Of a stretch of 64,000 bases of DNA, positions 51,367 to 60,675 are shown piece after piece. Made by a program: the position numbers and the translations under genes. The DNA comes from JABFRJ01 sp031374735 (lineage in GTDB: Bacteria; Pseudomonadota; Alphaproteobacteria; Rhizobiales; Hyphomicrobiaceae). Below the pieces are notes generated by a model. The model was given only the letters and a program-made list of their open reading frames with translations, was not told where the DNA came from and did not search any database. Where the stretch lies: positions 1 through 64,000 of the forward strand of contig JANMGQ010000010.1 in NCBI GenBank assembly GCA_031374735.1, in the 5' to 3' direction. Position 1 is the first letter of the stretch. Every line of letters begins with the position of its first letter.

Positions 51367-52454
51367 GATGTCGTGGCTCTCGATGTCGCCGTGCCGGCCG
51401 CCCCTGTCATCGTCGCCTCGACATCAACAGGCTGGCCCGTTCGCGCGGACTCCGAAATCGCCAATGTCGTGGCCAGCGTGCGCGTGCCGTCGCGGCCGGT
51501 GATCACGGGCTTCTCTATGCCTCGGATGACGCGGGCGAAGTTGAGCATCTGGTTCGTATAGACATCTGTCAGTGGAACATGGTGACGGCGCATGGTCAGC
51601 GGCGTGTGCCAGCTTTCGCGCCCCGTGTCGTGCCAGCGATGTTCAAGCGTCGGCACCGAGAGCGCGCCGAGCGTGCCGGCGATATCGAAGCAGCTTTGGT
51701 CGTCGTAGGGGAACGACGGATTTTCACGTGCACCCCAATCCCAGCTCCAGGGCGTTGAGGCGGTATCCGAGCAGATCAGCGTGCCGAGTGCGCCGTTGGC
51801 AAATGTGAGCACGGCCGCCGCCGTGTCTTCCACCGCAAAGCCGCGCACGGCGTTCGAACTCGCGGCCTGCACGCGCACGATGTCGCCAACCAGCATGCGC
51901 AAACAATCGATATCGTGGATGGCATTGATCAACACCGGCCCGCCACCGGGCTCCCGTCGCCAAGCCGCATCGTGATAGCCTTTGGGCTTGTGACTGAGGT
52001 AGCGGGCTGTCGCCGCGACCACACGGCCGACGCCTCCCTCGCGCACAATGTCTGCTGCGCGCTGCATGATCGGGTTGTGTCGACGATGGTGGCCTGTCAG
52101 CGTGGCAACGCCTGCCGTCTCGGCCGCTTCGACCAAACGCAGCGCCTCCGAAACGCTGTCGGCAACTGGTTTCTCAATCAGGATCGGCAGCCCTCTTGCG
52201 ACGCACAAAAGGCCTGCCGACACGTGCAGCTGATTGGGCACCGCCAGGATCACGCCGTCAGGCTTGGCCTTGTCGAGCAGCTCGGAAAGTGTCGCGTAGC
52301 AGGCATAACCGAGCGCTGCAGCTTCAGCTTTGGCGCTCGGCGATGGATCGGCGACGGCCGCCAGGGCAAACTCCGGATGCGCCTGACGGAGCACAGCAAT
52401 GTGCGTTCGCCCGATCAGGCCCGCACCAAGAACAGCGATACGTGCGGCCGACAT
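51363..52454 (-). CDS. Gfo/Idh/MocA family oxidoreductase
   Basis: A 363-residue NAD(P)-dependent dehydrogenase of sugars, inositols or related polyols. RIAVLGAGLIGRTHIAVL is the nucleotide-binding start; ILIEKPVADSVSEALRLV carries the conserved EKP lysine; a C-terminal alpha/beta domain follows with AIHDIDCLRMLVGDI. The start at 52454 (MSAARIAVLG) is preferred. It overlaps aroE downstream and follows two SDR genes upstream, which looks like a catabolic operon. Confidence 0.88.
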   Translation of the reverse strand: MSAARIAVLGAGLIGRTHIAVLRQAHPEFALAAVADPSPSAKAEAAALGYACYATLSELLDKAKPDGVILAVPNQLHVSAGLLCVARGLPILIEKPVADSVSEALRLVEAAETAGVATLTGHHRRHNPIMQRAADIVREGGVGRVVAATARYLSHKPKGYHDAAWRREPGGGPVLINAIHDIDCLRMLVGDIVRVQAASSNAVRGFAVEDTAAAVLTFANGALGTLICSDTASTPWSWDWGARENPSFPYDDQSCFDIAGTLGALSVPTLEHRWHDTGRESWHTPLTMRRHHVPLTDVYTNQMLNFARVIRGIEKPVITGRDGTRTLATTLAISESARTGQPVDVEATMTGAAGTATSRATTS

Positions 52455-52515
52455 GCACTTGCTCCAATCTGCATGGGCTGAACCAAGTCGGATGAGCGCC
52501 GAGGACAACCAGCGC

Positions 52516-53304
52516 TCAATAGACGCCAGTCGTGCTGCCGCCGTCGACGGCGATCGAAGTGCCTTGAATGTGGCGCGCCTTGGGGCTTGCCAGGAACAGG
52601 GCTAACTCAGCCGAGTCCTCGGGCAGGCCCAAGCGAGCGAGACCGTCTTTGGCGATCGCCGCCTTGCGCACGTCGTCTGGTGTCGACCCAGTTGCCGCCG
52701 CGCGCTGCGCAAACAGAGTGTGGACGCGCTCGGTTTCGGTGAGGCCCGGCAGGATCGCGTTGACGACGATATCATCGCGCTTGCCAAGACCGGAGAGACC
52801 TTTGGTGAAATTAGCGACCGAGGCATTGACCGAACCGCCAACGAGGAACTCCGGATCTGGGGCACGCGCAGCCGTGCCGATGACATTGACGACGGCGCCA
52901 TGTGAGACCTTGAGCATGGGCCAGAACAAGCGACACAAGCGGACGCAGGAATAGAACTTGAGGGCAAAGCCGTCGTGCCAATCTTCGTCTGGCTGCTTCA
53001 AAAACGCACCAGCCTTCGTGGCGCCGGCCGACGTCACAAGCACGTCGCAGCGGCCATAGGCCTTGTCCGTCGCCCTATGGACGGCTGTACAAGCCTCGAG
53101 CGTGCGCAGGTCGCCTGCGATGCTGAGTGGCTTCAATCCACCAGCCGAGACGATCGCATCGCTCGCCTTTGCCAGGTTCTCGGCACTGTGCGCGGCAATG
53201 ACGGTTTGAGCCCCTTCGCGCGCGAAGGCCGCAGCAATGGCAAAGCCGATGCCGCGACTTGCGCCGGAGACAACGACGATCTTGTCCTTGAAGTCTGTGC
53301 TCAC
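52516..53304 (-). CDS. SDR-family oxidoreductase lacking the YxxxK motif
   Basis: A 262-residue short-chain dehydrogenase fold: VVVSGASRGIGFAIAAAFA binds the nucleotide and VLVTSAGAT is the structural motif normally NNAG. Where the catalytic Tyr-x-x-x-Lys should stand the sequence reads GGSVNASVANFTKGL, so neither Tyr nor Lys is in place. It may be catalytically atypical. Ends with GTSIAVDGGSTTGVY as usual. Upstream of the Gfo/Idh gene on the same strand, 61 bases apart. Confidence 0.82.
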   Translation of the reverse strand: MSTDFKDKIVVVSGASRGIGFAIAAAFAREGAQTVIAAHSAENLAKASDAIVSAGGLKPLSIAGDLRTLEACTAVHRATDKAYGRCDVLVTSAGATKAGAFLKQPDEDWHDGFALKFYSCVRLCRLFWPMLKVSHGAVVNVIGTAARAPDPEFLVGGSVNASVANFTKGLSGLGKRDDIVVNAILPGLTETERVHTLFAQRAAATGSTPDDVRKAAIAKDGLARLGLPEDSAELALFLASPKARHIQGTSIAVDGGSTTGVY

Positions 53305-53354
53305 GATAGGCTCCGGTGACGGGCGACTCTGATGGCGAACCTCAATGACATCGA

Positions 53355-54122
53355 TCAGTATGTCGCGCGGCCGCCGGTGATATCGAACACAAATCCGGTG
53401 GTGAAGCTACAGGCCGGGCTCGCAATCCAGGCTGCGAGTTCGCCGATCTCATCGGGCTGCACAAAGCGGCCCATCGGAATCTTGGCTTTCATGTTGCGGA
53501 TATGCTCGGCTGTCATCGTCTCGAGCAACGGTGTCTCGGTGAGTGCTGGCGCAATGCAATTCACCGTGACGCCTGTTTCAGCGAGCTCTTTCGCCTGGCT
53601 CTTGGCGAACGCGATGACGCCACCCTTCGACGCCGCGTAGGCCGAGATGTTCATCACCCCTTCCTTGCCGGCAATGGAGGCCACGTTGATGATGCGCCCA
53701 TACTTCAGCGCCGCCATATGCTTGCCCGCAATGCGGCTGGCATAAAACACCGACGACATATTGATCGCGATCACCCGATCCCAATCCGCAAGCGGATAAT
53801 CCCAAGTTGGATGGATAGGCCCGTTGATGCCCGCATTGTTGACGAGGATGTGTACCTGCCCAAACTGTGACACGGCTGCATTGAATGCACGCTCAACATC
53901 CTCGTGTTTCGACACGTCGACCTTGTCGGTGCGGGCCGGCTTGAAGGCTCCAGCCGCGTCGAGTGGTGACAAATCCCAATCCCACACGATCACCTTGGCA
54001 CCGCGAAGGGCCATGAGACGTGCGATGGAAAAGCCGATCCCGCGCGCGCCGCCGGTGATGATTGCGACCTGTCCGTCGAGACGCGTGTTTTCGGTGCCAG
54101 ACTTGGCGTTGTGCGTGTCCAT
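53355..54122 (-). CDS. SDR-family oxidoreductase
   Basis: A 255-residue classical short-chain dehydrogenase, FabG-like. The cofactor site is ITGGARGIGFSIARLMA; LVNNAGINGP stabilises the central sheet; NVASIAGKEG holds the catalytic Ser and YAASKGGVIAFAKSQ the Tyr and Lys. VIVWDWDLSPLDA after strand 2 (acidic end) suggests NAD rather than NADP. Likely first gene of a five-gene minus-strand set (SDR, SDR, Gfo/Idh, aroE). Confidence 0.9.
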   Translation of the reverse strand: MDTHNAKSGTENTRLDGQVAIITGGARGIGFSIARLMALRGAKVIVWDWDLSPLDAAGAFKPARTDKVDVSKHEDVERAFNAAVSQFGQVHILVNNAGINGPIHPTWDYPLADWDRVIAINMSSVFYASRIAGKHMAALKYGRIINVASIAGKEGVMNISAYAASKGGVIAFAKSQAKELAETGVTVNCIAPALTETPLLETMTAEHIRNMKAKIPMGRFVQPDEIGELAAWIASPACSFTTGFVFDITGGRATY

Positions 54123-54421
54123 GTAGAAGCGTCATCCCTCGTGCCTGTCCCGCGTCTGCCCAGTGTCTGGGCGCCGCCGATCCATGCCGCTGACGACGCG
54201 TCCTGGGTCGCATCGCGGCAGCAATGTCTAAAGCGCTACATTTGCCCAACGGCGATCCGCCGATAGCTTGCTTTGCTCTCGCAAGCAAAGAGATGCGTGT
54301 GACGAGGCCAAGGCAATATCTTCCCCCTGCGGTTAAAGCCAAGCCTGTGTTCTCCAGCACAGCGTGAAGATTGGACCGCCGCTACAGTGCCTCCATCAAC
54401 CACTCAGCGATGGAGCCTGCC

Positions 54422-54721
54422 ATGACCGAATCCCTGATGATCAAAATTGTTGCCGGCGCGCTGTTCGTTGGCGTTCCCATGCTTATCGCAGCATTGCTCG
54501 AGCGGCTTGTGCGCGGTGTCGAGATCGACACGTTGCGCCGCGCGTTTTGGAGCCTGTTGGCCATCGCTGCCGCGCTTGTGATTGCGGTCGTCGCGCTCAA
54601 TCCAGCCCGATCCGGCAGCGCCGAATTGAAGACGATCGGCACTATCATCGCGGGTGTCGCGATTGCGAGCGTCTTTGCTGCACTGATCGTCGCGCGCATT
54701 GTCAAAGGGCGACAGTCATGA
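54422..54721 (+). CDS. small membrane protein
   Basis: A 99-residue protein with three hydrophobic helices: IVAGALFVGVPMLIAALL, SLLAIAAALVIAVVALN and IGTIIAGVAIASVFAALIVARI. The start at 54422 gives MTESLMIK. It ends overlapping the convergent aldolase gene by six bases. Alone on its strand here. Function unknown. Confidence 0.65.
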   Translation: MTESLMIKIVAGALFVGVPMLIAALLERLVRGVEIDTLRRAFWSLLAIAAALVIAVVALNPARSGSAELKTIGTIIAGVAIASVFAALIVARIVKGRQS

Positions 54722-55468
54722 GCCCAGAAAGCGGCGTGCACCATCACCCAGCACCTTCGGCAGATGTGAGTAGATGTAGCGGCAGCCACTGGCGCGCACG
54801 TTGTCGAGCGTCGTCGCATCGGCGGGCATGCCGGATGTGCGGCCGGCGGCCTTGATTTTCGCAAGTGTGTCGGAGATGGCGCGCGCAACGACGGGTTCAC
54901 GCGGATTGCCGGGATGGCCCATCGACTGCGACAGATCCGAGGGACCGATGAAAAACACGTCAATGCCGTCTACCGCCAGTATCTCGTCAACGTTGCGCAC
55001 GGCATCCGCGTGTTCGATCTGCACGCACACAAGCGTCTCTGCGTTTTGACGTGCAGCAAAATCCGGCATCTTGGCGCCGAGGCCCCAGCGATCCGGGCGC
55101 GTTCCGGCAGCAAGACCACGCGCGGCGCCCGGGCCGAACTTAACGGCAGCAACGGCCCGTCGCGCATCATCGGCACAATTCACGTGCGGAATCTGTACGC
55201 CGTGGGCGCCGCGATCGAGCACGGACTGAATGTCGGCGGCATCGTTCGAGCGCGGACGCGCGATCGGCGTGATGCCTGCCGCATCTGCCGCCATGCACAT
55301 GATCTCGACATCGGCCAGCGAGAGCGAGCCGTGCTCACAATCGAGCAACACCCAATGGAAGCCCACATAGGCGAGCATCTCGACCAACTGGGGGGAGGGA
55401 AACATCAGCGAACAGCCGAGCGCGGTTTCGCCACGCTGCAGGTGCTGCTTCATGATGTTGGTGCGCAT
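54716..55468 (-). CDS. HpcH/HpaI-family aldolase
   Basis: A 250-residue metal-dependent class II aldolase, like 4-hydroxy-2-oxoheptanedioate aldolase or 2-keto-3-deoxy-L-rhamnonate aldolase. WVLLDCEHGSLSLADV and IARPRSNDAADIQSVLDRGAHGVQIPHV contain the general base region and the conserved Arg; the metal ligands are in VQIEHADAVRNVDEI (Glu) and FIGPSDLSQSMG (Asp). It should cleave a 2-keto-acid into pyruvate and an aldehyde. The ATG at 55468 has GAGG six bases upstream. Probably part of sugar-acid breakdown with the SDRs and DgoK nearby. Confidence 0.9.
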   Translation of the reverse strand: MRTNIMKQHLQRGETALGCSLMFPSPQLVEMLAYVGFHWVLLDCEHGSLSLADVEIMCMAADAAGITPIARPRSNDAADIQSVLDRGAHGVQIPHVNCADDARRAVAAVKFGPGAARGLAAGTRPDRWGLGAKMPDFAARQNAETLVCVQIEHADAVRNVDEILAVDGIDVFFIGPSDLSQSMGHPGNPREPVVARAISDTLAKIKAAGRTSGMPADATTLDNVRASGCRYIYSHLPKVLGDGARRFLGS

Positions 55469-55548
55469 TGCTCGCCTCTCTGTTTTGACACGACAATGCC
55501 GTGCCGAACACAGATGATGCAAGACGATGCGTCAGCGCAGATCGTAAG

Positions 55549-57678
55549 TTATTTGCGTGCGAGCAGTTTCTCGCGCAGCGAGCGGAGTGCGCCGCCACCA
55601 CCTGAAGCCACTGCGGCGGCAGGCTGGGGCGCTGCTGCAGCCTGTTGCTGGCGGAGGTTTGCGGAGCCCGGTGCCGCGGCCGTCGTCGGCAGTGCAAGAT
55701 CGCGACGCAGCAGGCTTCCGGCCGAACGGGGTTGCGCTGCAGGCGCCGCCGCCGGGACTGCTGCAGCTGCTTGGCGGGCCGCTCCGAGCTCTGAAGGCTC
55801 GGTCCGGCGTGGCAGTCGAGACCCACCCGGCGCTGATGCAACGGGCGCAGGTGCGGGAGCAAGTGTGGTGGCCTCGCCGTACTCCTCTGCGATATCCTGC
55901 TCGATCGGTTGAGAGCCGTCGCCATTGACCGAGCCCATCGCGTCCGCAAGGAGCGCGAGGCTTTGTGACATGATATCGTTGGCACCAGACGACGACGCGC
56001 GCCAACGTTCCACGATGCCCTCCAGGAAGCCTTCGTCACCAACCGAGCGCTGCCACTTCTCAGAAAAGCGTGCGGTCGAAGAGCGCGGCATGCAGTTCTT
56101 GGCGAGTTCGTCGAACTTGATGCGCACCGGCAGCGTTACGCCGTCACCGAACGCGATGGCTTCGCGCTGTCCGAGCGCGGGCAAGAACTCGAGCAGGCCC
56201 TGGCCAGTATCAGAGATCGCCGAGGTGACGATTTCCTGGTCGCGGTCATTGGACATGCGCAGCGCAAACACAGTGTTGCACTGGGAGAGAATGGTCGGGT
56301 CGATTTCGGACGGGCGCTGGGTGACGATGCACAACGAAGCGCCGTATTTGCGGCCTTCCTTGGCGATCTTGGCGATGGCACGCTTGCACGGCTCAAAGCC
56401 CATGGAAGAGTTGAGCGGCACGTAGCGGTGGGCTTCTTCGCACACGAGCGTGACCGGCACGGCGCCTTCGGACCACAGAGCAAAATCGAAAGTCATGCGG
56501 CACAGAACCGAGACGACGACGTTGACGACTTCGTGCGGAATGCCCGTCAGTTCAAGGATGGTGATCGGCTTGCCGCCGACCGGCACGCGGAAGATGCGGC
56601 CAAGGATCTGCGCCATGCTGTCGTGCACAGTAAGCGAGCCGAACATGAAAGCGTAGCGCGGATCCTGGCAGATATATTCGACGCGCTGTTTGATGTTGCG
56701 GTAGGGCGAGATGTCTTTCTTGTTCTCAAGTTTGCCCATGCGGTCGTCGATGAGAGCGAGCAGGTCGGACATGCGATACGGAACCGGCGTGTCGACGGTA
56801 TACTTGGTCTCAGGGTTGAGGCCCTTGCGCAGCGAAGCCTGTGTTTTTGCGTCGGCCCGGCTGGTGGTATAGCGGCCTTTCGCCATCGGAATCAGTTCTT
56901 GCAGCAGTTCGACTTCCTGCTTGCGGTCCGTTGTGTTGCCAAGCACGACCTCGACGAATTCTTCAAACGTCAGCAGCCAGTATGGCAGCTGCATGTTGCG
57001 CGGCGAGACCACTTCGCCCCACTCGGGGAACGCGGTCGAATATTCGTTGTGCGGATCAAGGAGAACCAAGTGCGCATTGGGGTTTTCCTTCAGGATCGCG
57101 CGGAGGATCAGCGCGGTCGTGCAGGATTTACCGGTGCCTGTCGTGCCGAGGATGGCGAAGTGTTTGCCGAGCAGGTCGTCGACCTTGATCATAGCCGGGA
57201 TGCTTGAATCCTGACGAATGCAGCCGACGCGGACGGAGCCCTTCGTGTCGCCCATGAAGGCCATTTCGAGTTCGGGCTTGGAGGCGACACGCACGCGATC
57301 ACCGAGCGTCGGATAGACCGTGACGCCGCGATTGAACGTGCCGGGCTTGCCGTCACGCGGGCGCCAGAGTTCGCCCACGAGACCGAGTTCAGCAATCCAG
57401 ATTTCTACGTCGCCCTCGCGCTGCGCCGGCACGGGCACGGAAAGCGCGGACACAATGGCGAGCACGACAGTGTTCATCGTATCGATGGCGAGCAAGGTGC
57501 CCATTTCGGGCCTATGCGACGGACTTTTGGCGCGCTTGTCGGTGCCAGGCAGCGGCGAACCGCCGTCGAGCAGAACGATCGCCTTCGAGCCGGTCACGGA
57601 CACGATGCGGCCGATCGACAGATCGAGCAGCTTTTGCGAGCCGGGTTGTTCATTGAGAAGCGGGGCTGTCATGGTCAT
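55549..57678 (-). CDS. HerA-like ATPase/DNA translocase with Ala/Pro-rich tail
   Basis: A 709-residue FtsK-HerA superfamily ATPase. An N-terminal beta-barrel (HAS-barrel, LLDLSIGRIVSVTGSKAIVLLDGG) precedes the RecA-like core: Walker A LGTTGTGKSCTT (about 178-189), Walker B LVCEEAHRYV, and the sensor block VTQRPSEIDPTILSQCNTVFALR. The last 110 residues are low-complexity Ala/Pro/Gln. HerA usually works with the nuclease NurA or a SIR2 protein in repair or defence; neither is adjacent, only a histidine kinase 47 bases upstream. ATG at 57672 is an alternative start. Confidence 0.88.
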   Translation of the reverse strand: MTMTAPLLNEQPGSQKLLDLSIGRIVSVTGSKAIVLLDGGSPLPGTDKRAKSPSHRPEMGTLLAIDTMNTVVLAIVSALSVPVPAQREGDVEIWIAELGLVGELWRPRDGKPGTFNRGVTVYPTLGDRVRVASKPELEMAFMGDTKGSVRVGCIRQDSSIPAMIKVDDLLGKHFAILGTTGTGKSCTTALILRAILKENPNAHLVLLDPHNEYSTAFPEWGEVVSPRNMQLPYWLLTFEEFVEVVLGNTTDRKQEVELLQELIPMAKGRYTTSRADAKTQASLRKGLNPETKYTVDTPVPYRMSDLLALIDDRMGKLENKKDISPYRNIKQRVEYICQDPRYAFMFGSLTVHDSMAQILGRIFRVPVGGKPITILELTGIPHEVVNVVVSVLCRMTFDFALWSEGAVPVTLVCEEAHRYVPLNSSMGFEPCKRAIAKIAKEGRKYGASLCIVTQRPSEIDPTILSQCNTVFALRMSNDRDQEIVTSAISDTGQGLLEFLPALGQREAIAFGDGVTLPVRIKFDELAKNCMPRSSTARFSEKWQRSVGDEGFLEGIVERWRASSSGANDIMSQSLALLADAMGSVNGDGSQPIEQDIAEEYGEATTLAPAPAPVASAPGGSRLPRRTEPSELGAARQAAAAVPAAAPAAQPRSAGSLLRRDLALPTTAAAPGSANLRQQQAAAAPQPAAAVASGGGGALRSLREKLLARK

Positions 57679-57725
57679 AGCAGTCTCGGTCGTGTCGCGG
57701 GGTGAATTGGGAATGCAAGACGATG

Positions 57726-58616
57726 TCAGGCGTGCGTCGCCGTCATCTCAGCGGGGTAATGATCAGGCAGGCCGGAAACGAGGTGTGATGGCGGCAGCAA
57801 GATAGAAACTTCAGTCCCTCGCCCCTTGATCGACGAGATCCTGAGGCCGCCGCCGTGCAGTTCGACGAGCGCTTTTGCGATCGGGAGGCCGAGACCGGTG
57901 CCTTCGCGCCAGCGTGTCTTGCCGCCGTCGACCTGGCCAAACGGCGTCAATGCGACGAGGATTTCTTCCTCGGTCATGCCGATGCCGCTGTCGCGCACGA
58001 GGATCATCGCGCCACCGTCGTTGAGGCGGCGGCCTTCGATCGCGACGCTGCCACCGGCCGGCGTGAATTTGATCGCGTTTGAGATCAGGTTGGTCAGGAT
58101 CTGGCGCAGCTTGACCGCATCGCCCTTGATGACGGGCACATCCGGCGAAACATCGACGTCAAGCGCGATTGATGCGTCCTGGGCAATAAGCCGGAAGGAC
58201 GACGACGATACGCTGATCACCTCTTCCACATCGATTTCGCGATTGTTTAGGGTGTACTTGCCGCTCTGAATTTTTGAGATGTCGAGGATGTCGTTGATAA
58301 CAGCAAGCAGATGGCTGGCGGCGTCTTGAATGAGGGTCGAATACTCGACGATATCGGCGTCGACCAACTTGCGTTGATCTTGCTGGGCGAGAAGCTTGGA
58401 GAAGCCGATGATCGTGTTGAGCGGCGTGCGCAACTCGTGGCTCATGTTGGCGATGAACTCTGACTTCACATTGCTCGCCAGTTCCGCCTCGATACGGGCG
58501 GAATGCTCGGCGATCCGGGCTCGGTGACGCAGCACCGCATCGCCCAACAGCGACGCGTACTCGTTCATGAGCGAGGGCGACTTGGTTTTGCCGGCACCTA
58601 TTGCGCGGTTCATCAT
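57726..58616 (-). CDS. soluble sensor histidine kinase
   Basis: A 296-residue kinase without membrane segments or sensor domain. Residues 1-50 are helical; the H-box EFIANMSHELRTPLNTIIGF has the phospho-acceptor His at 60; the N-box LTNLISNAIKFTP, G1 ILVRDSGIGM and G2 GTGLGLPIAKALVELHGG form the ATPase domain. It must sense inside the cell or take its signal from another protein. No response regulator gene is adjacent. It precedes the HerA-like gene on the same strand. Confidence 0.9.
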   Translation of the reverse strand: MMNRAIGAGKTKSPSLMNEYASLLGDAVLRHRARIAEHSARIEAELASNVKSEFIANMSHELRTPLNTIIGFSKLLAQQDQRKLVDADIVEYSTLIQDAASHLLAVINDILDISKIQSGKYTLNNREIDVEEVISVSSSSFRLIAQDASIALDVDVSPDVPVIKGDAVKLRQILTNLISNAIKFTPAGGSVAIEGRRLNDGGAMILVRDSGIGMTEEEILVALTPFGQVDGGKTRWREGTGLGLPIAKALVELHGGGLRISSIKGRGTEVSILLPPSHLVSGLPDHYPAEMTATHA

Positions 58617-58909
58617 GGCTTGCTTCCGCTGCAGTCTACGGACGATTGTGCCGACAGTAGCGCTTGAGCATCTAATTTGCGGTTAATGACGCCTTGCAAA
58701 AATCGGTTGAATAACAATACATTGCCTCGTGTTTCTCGATTGTTTTTCGAAAATGCGCGAGTTGCACTGACGCCGCATGCCAGTTGCATCGCGCGGCAGC
58801 GTCCCAATGCAATTTGCACCAGCTTTTGGCTGCCACCGCTTGCGAGCGCTTCACCTGACGTCGCGAGCGTGGTCTAAACGCCTCTGCCAGCCCAAGAGGT
58901 CGACCCAGC

Positions 58910-59674
58910 ATGCGCATCCTTCTCACCAACGACGATGGCATTGATGCCCCGGGGTTGCATGCGCTGCGCGAAATTGCGGCGCAGCTGTCGGATGATGTCT
59001 GGGTGGTCGCGCCGGAGGTCAATAAATCGGGTGCCGGCCACTCCCTCTCCTTGAACGAGCCGCTCCGCATGCGCGAGATAGGCGAACGTGCGTTTGCCGT
59101 GCGCGGTACGCCGACCGATTGCGTGATCATGGGTGTTCGCCACGTCATGGCCGGTAAACCTCCAGATCTTGTTCTGTCGGGCGTCAACCGCGGCGCAAAC
59201 ATGGCCGAGGACGTCACCTACTCCGGCACGATCGCAGGCGCGTTCGAAGGTACACAGGTCGGCATTCGCTCGATCGCGATGTCGCAAGCCTATGGCTTTG
59301 AGAGCAAAACTGATCCGCGCTGGTCGTGCGCCATAACGCATGGCCCAGACGTGGTCCGCAAACTGATTTCGTTTGATTGGCCGGCGGGCGTCCTCATGAA
59401 CGTGAACTTTCCGGACACCGAGCCTGACAAGACCAAGGGGCTCAACATCACGCGCCAAGGTAAGCGTGAGAATGACCTGCTCGGCATCGACGCGCGGCAC
59501 GACACCTGGGGCAATCCCTACTACTGGCTCGCCTATGAACGGCGCCGATCGAACACAACGCCTGACACCGACTTGTGGGCGATCTACAACGGTTTCATAT
59601 CAATCACGCCGTTGTCGATGAACCTCACGCACGATCAAACCAGCAGCAAACTCAAATCCATCTTCGGCTCATGA
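58910..59674 (+). CDS. surE: 5'/3'-nucleotidase SurE
   Basis: A 254-residue metal-dependent nucleotidase that removes phosphate from nucleoside monophosphates and short polyphosphates. MRILLTNDDGIDAPGLHAL holds the DD metal pair; VVAPEVNKSGAGHSLSL and GTPTDCVIMG are active-site loops; LSGVNRGANMAEDVTYSGTIAGA is the family signature. The stop overlaps the start of dgoK (ATGA). No pcm or nlpD neighbours as in many proteobacteria. Confidence 0.95.
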   Translation: MRILLTNDDGIDAPGLHALREIAAQLSDDVWVVAPEVNKSGAGHSLSLNEPLRMREIGERAFAVRGTPTDCVIMGVRHVMAGKPPDLVLSGVNRGANMAEDVTYSGTIAGAFEGTQVGIRSIAMSQAYGFESKTDPRWSCAITHGPDVVRKLISFDWPAGVLMNVNFPDTEPDKTKGLNITRQGKRENDLLGIDARHDTWGNPYYWLAYERRRSNTTPDTDLWAIYNGFISITPLSMNLTHDQTSSKLKSIFGS

Positions 59675-60675
59675 CGTCACGCGCTCGCCTGATCGCCGTC
59701 GACTGGGGGACGACCTCCTGTCGTGCCAGTTTGCTCGACGCGCGGGGCAACGCCATTGCACGCGCGTCGGACGGGCCAGGCATTCTGGCAGTGCCTGATC
59801 GCAGGTTCGGCGAGGCCTTGGCGAAGCTTGTTGCACCCTGGCGTCGAACGCACGGCGATGTGCCAATCGTACTGTCGGGCATGATCGGCAGCCGGCAGGG
59901 CTGGAAGGAAACCATGTATGTGCCATGCCCCGCAGGCCTACCCGAGATCGCTGCCGCATTGCTGACTATCTCAACCTCAGACCTCGGGTCAGATCTTGGC
60001 GCAGACCTCGGCTCAAGCCTCGGCTCAAGCCTCGGCCCAAGCCTCGGCCCAAGCCTCGGCGACGTGCGCATCGTGCCAGGGCTGGATACCTCGAACGCGG
60101 GCGTCCCCGATGTGATGCGCGGAGAGGAAACCCAGATCCTGGGCGCAGGCGTTGTCGATGGCGTGTGCGTTCTCCCCGGCACGCACTCGAAATGGGCGCA
60201 TGTGGAGGGCGGGCGCATCACACGCTTTGCGACCTACATGACAGGTGAGATCTATGCGGCCCTGCGCGGCCATACCATCCTGGGCCGCCTTATGACGGAT
60301 GCGCAGCATTCAGACGGCGAGATGACGCCTGCATTTATCGCAGGCGTCAAATCTGGCGCAGCTGCCGGCGGCCCCGGTGCGCTGCTGCACCGCGTCTTTT
60401 CTGCGCGTACGCTTGGCCTTTTCGACCGCTTGCCCGCCGACGCGCTGGCGGACCATCTCTCGGGCCTCTTGATCGGAGCAGAAATCGCCGACGCGGCCCA
60501 CGGCGGCAGACGTCTGATCACGGTCATCGCCAACGAAGAGTTAACCCGGCGCTACGTGGCAGCGGCACAGGCGCTCGAGTTATCCGCGCATGGCGCACTA
60601 AGCACCTGCGCCGAGCGCGGTGCCTTTGCCATTGCCAAAGCGGCGGGACTTGTTACGTCGGCGGCCAACGCATGA
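59671..60675 (+). CDS. dgoK: 2-dehydro-3-deoxygalactonokinase
   Basis: A 334-residue kinase that phosphorylates 2-keto-3-deoxygalactonate in the De Ley-Doudoroff route. IAVDWGTTSCRASLLDA is the ATP/phosphate-1 motif; LSGMIGSRQGW, LPGTHSKWAHVEGGRI and TYMTGEIYAALRGHTILG are typical. An insertion of LGSSLGPSLG-type repeats (about residues 105-130) is encoded by a 12-bp tandem repeat and is not usual for the family. Start overlaps surE; stop overlaps the MFS gene start. The KDPGal aldolase gene (dgoA) is not adjacent. Confidence 0.92.
   Translation: MTSRARLIAVDWGTTSCRASLLDARGNAIARASDGPGILAVPDRRFGEALAKLVAPWRRTHGDVPIVLSGMIGSRQGWKETMYVPCPAGLPEIAAALLTISTSDLGSDLGADLGSSLGSSLGPSLGPSLGDVRIVPGLDTSNAGVPDVMRGEETQILGAGVVDGVCVLPGTHSKWAHVEGGRITRFATYMTGEIYAALRGHTILGRLMTDAQHSDGEMTPAFIAGVKSGAAAGGPGALLHRVFSARTLGLFDRLPADALADHLSGLLIGAEIADAAHGGRRLITVIANEELTRRYVAAAQALELSAHGALSTCAERGAFAIAKAAGLVTSAANA
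60007..60060 (+). repeat. in-frame 12-bp tandem repeat in dgoK
   Basis: Four and a half units of ctcggctcaagc / ctcggcccaagc (60007-60060), with degenerate copies for about 30 bases before. They encode LGSS and LGPS tetrapeptides. The near identity suggests recent slippage; loss or gain of a unit keeps the frame. Confidence 0.9.

Noticed and set aside
54235..54300. Hairpin around cttgctttgctctcgcaagcaaag as a terminator
   Set aside because: Short stem, alternative pairings, no U run, and no gene ends there.
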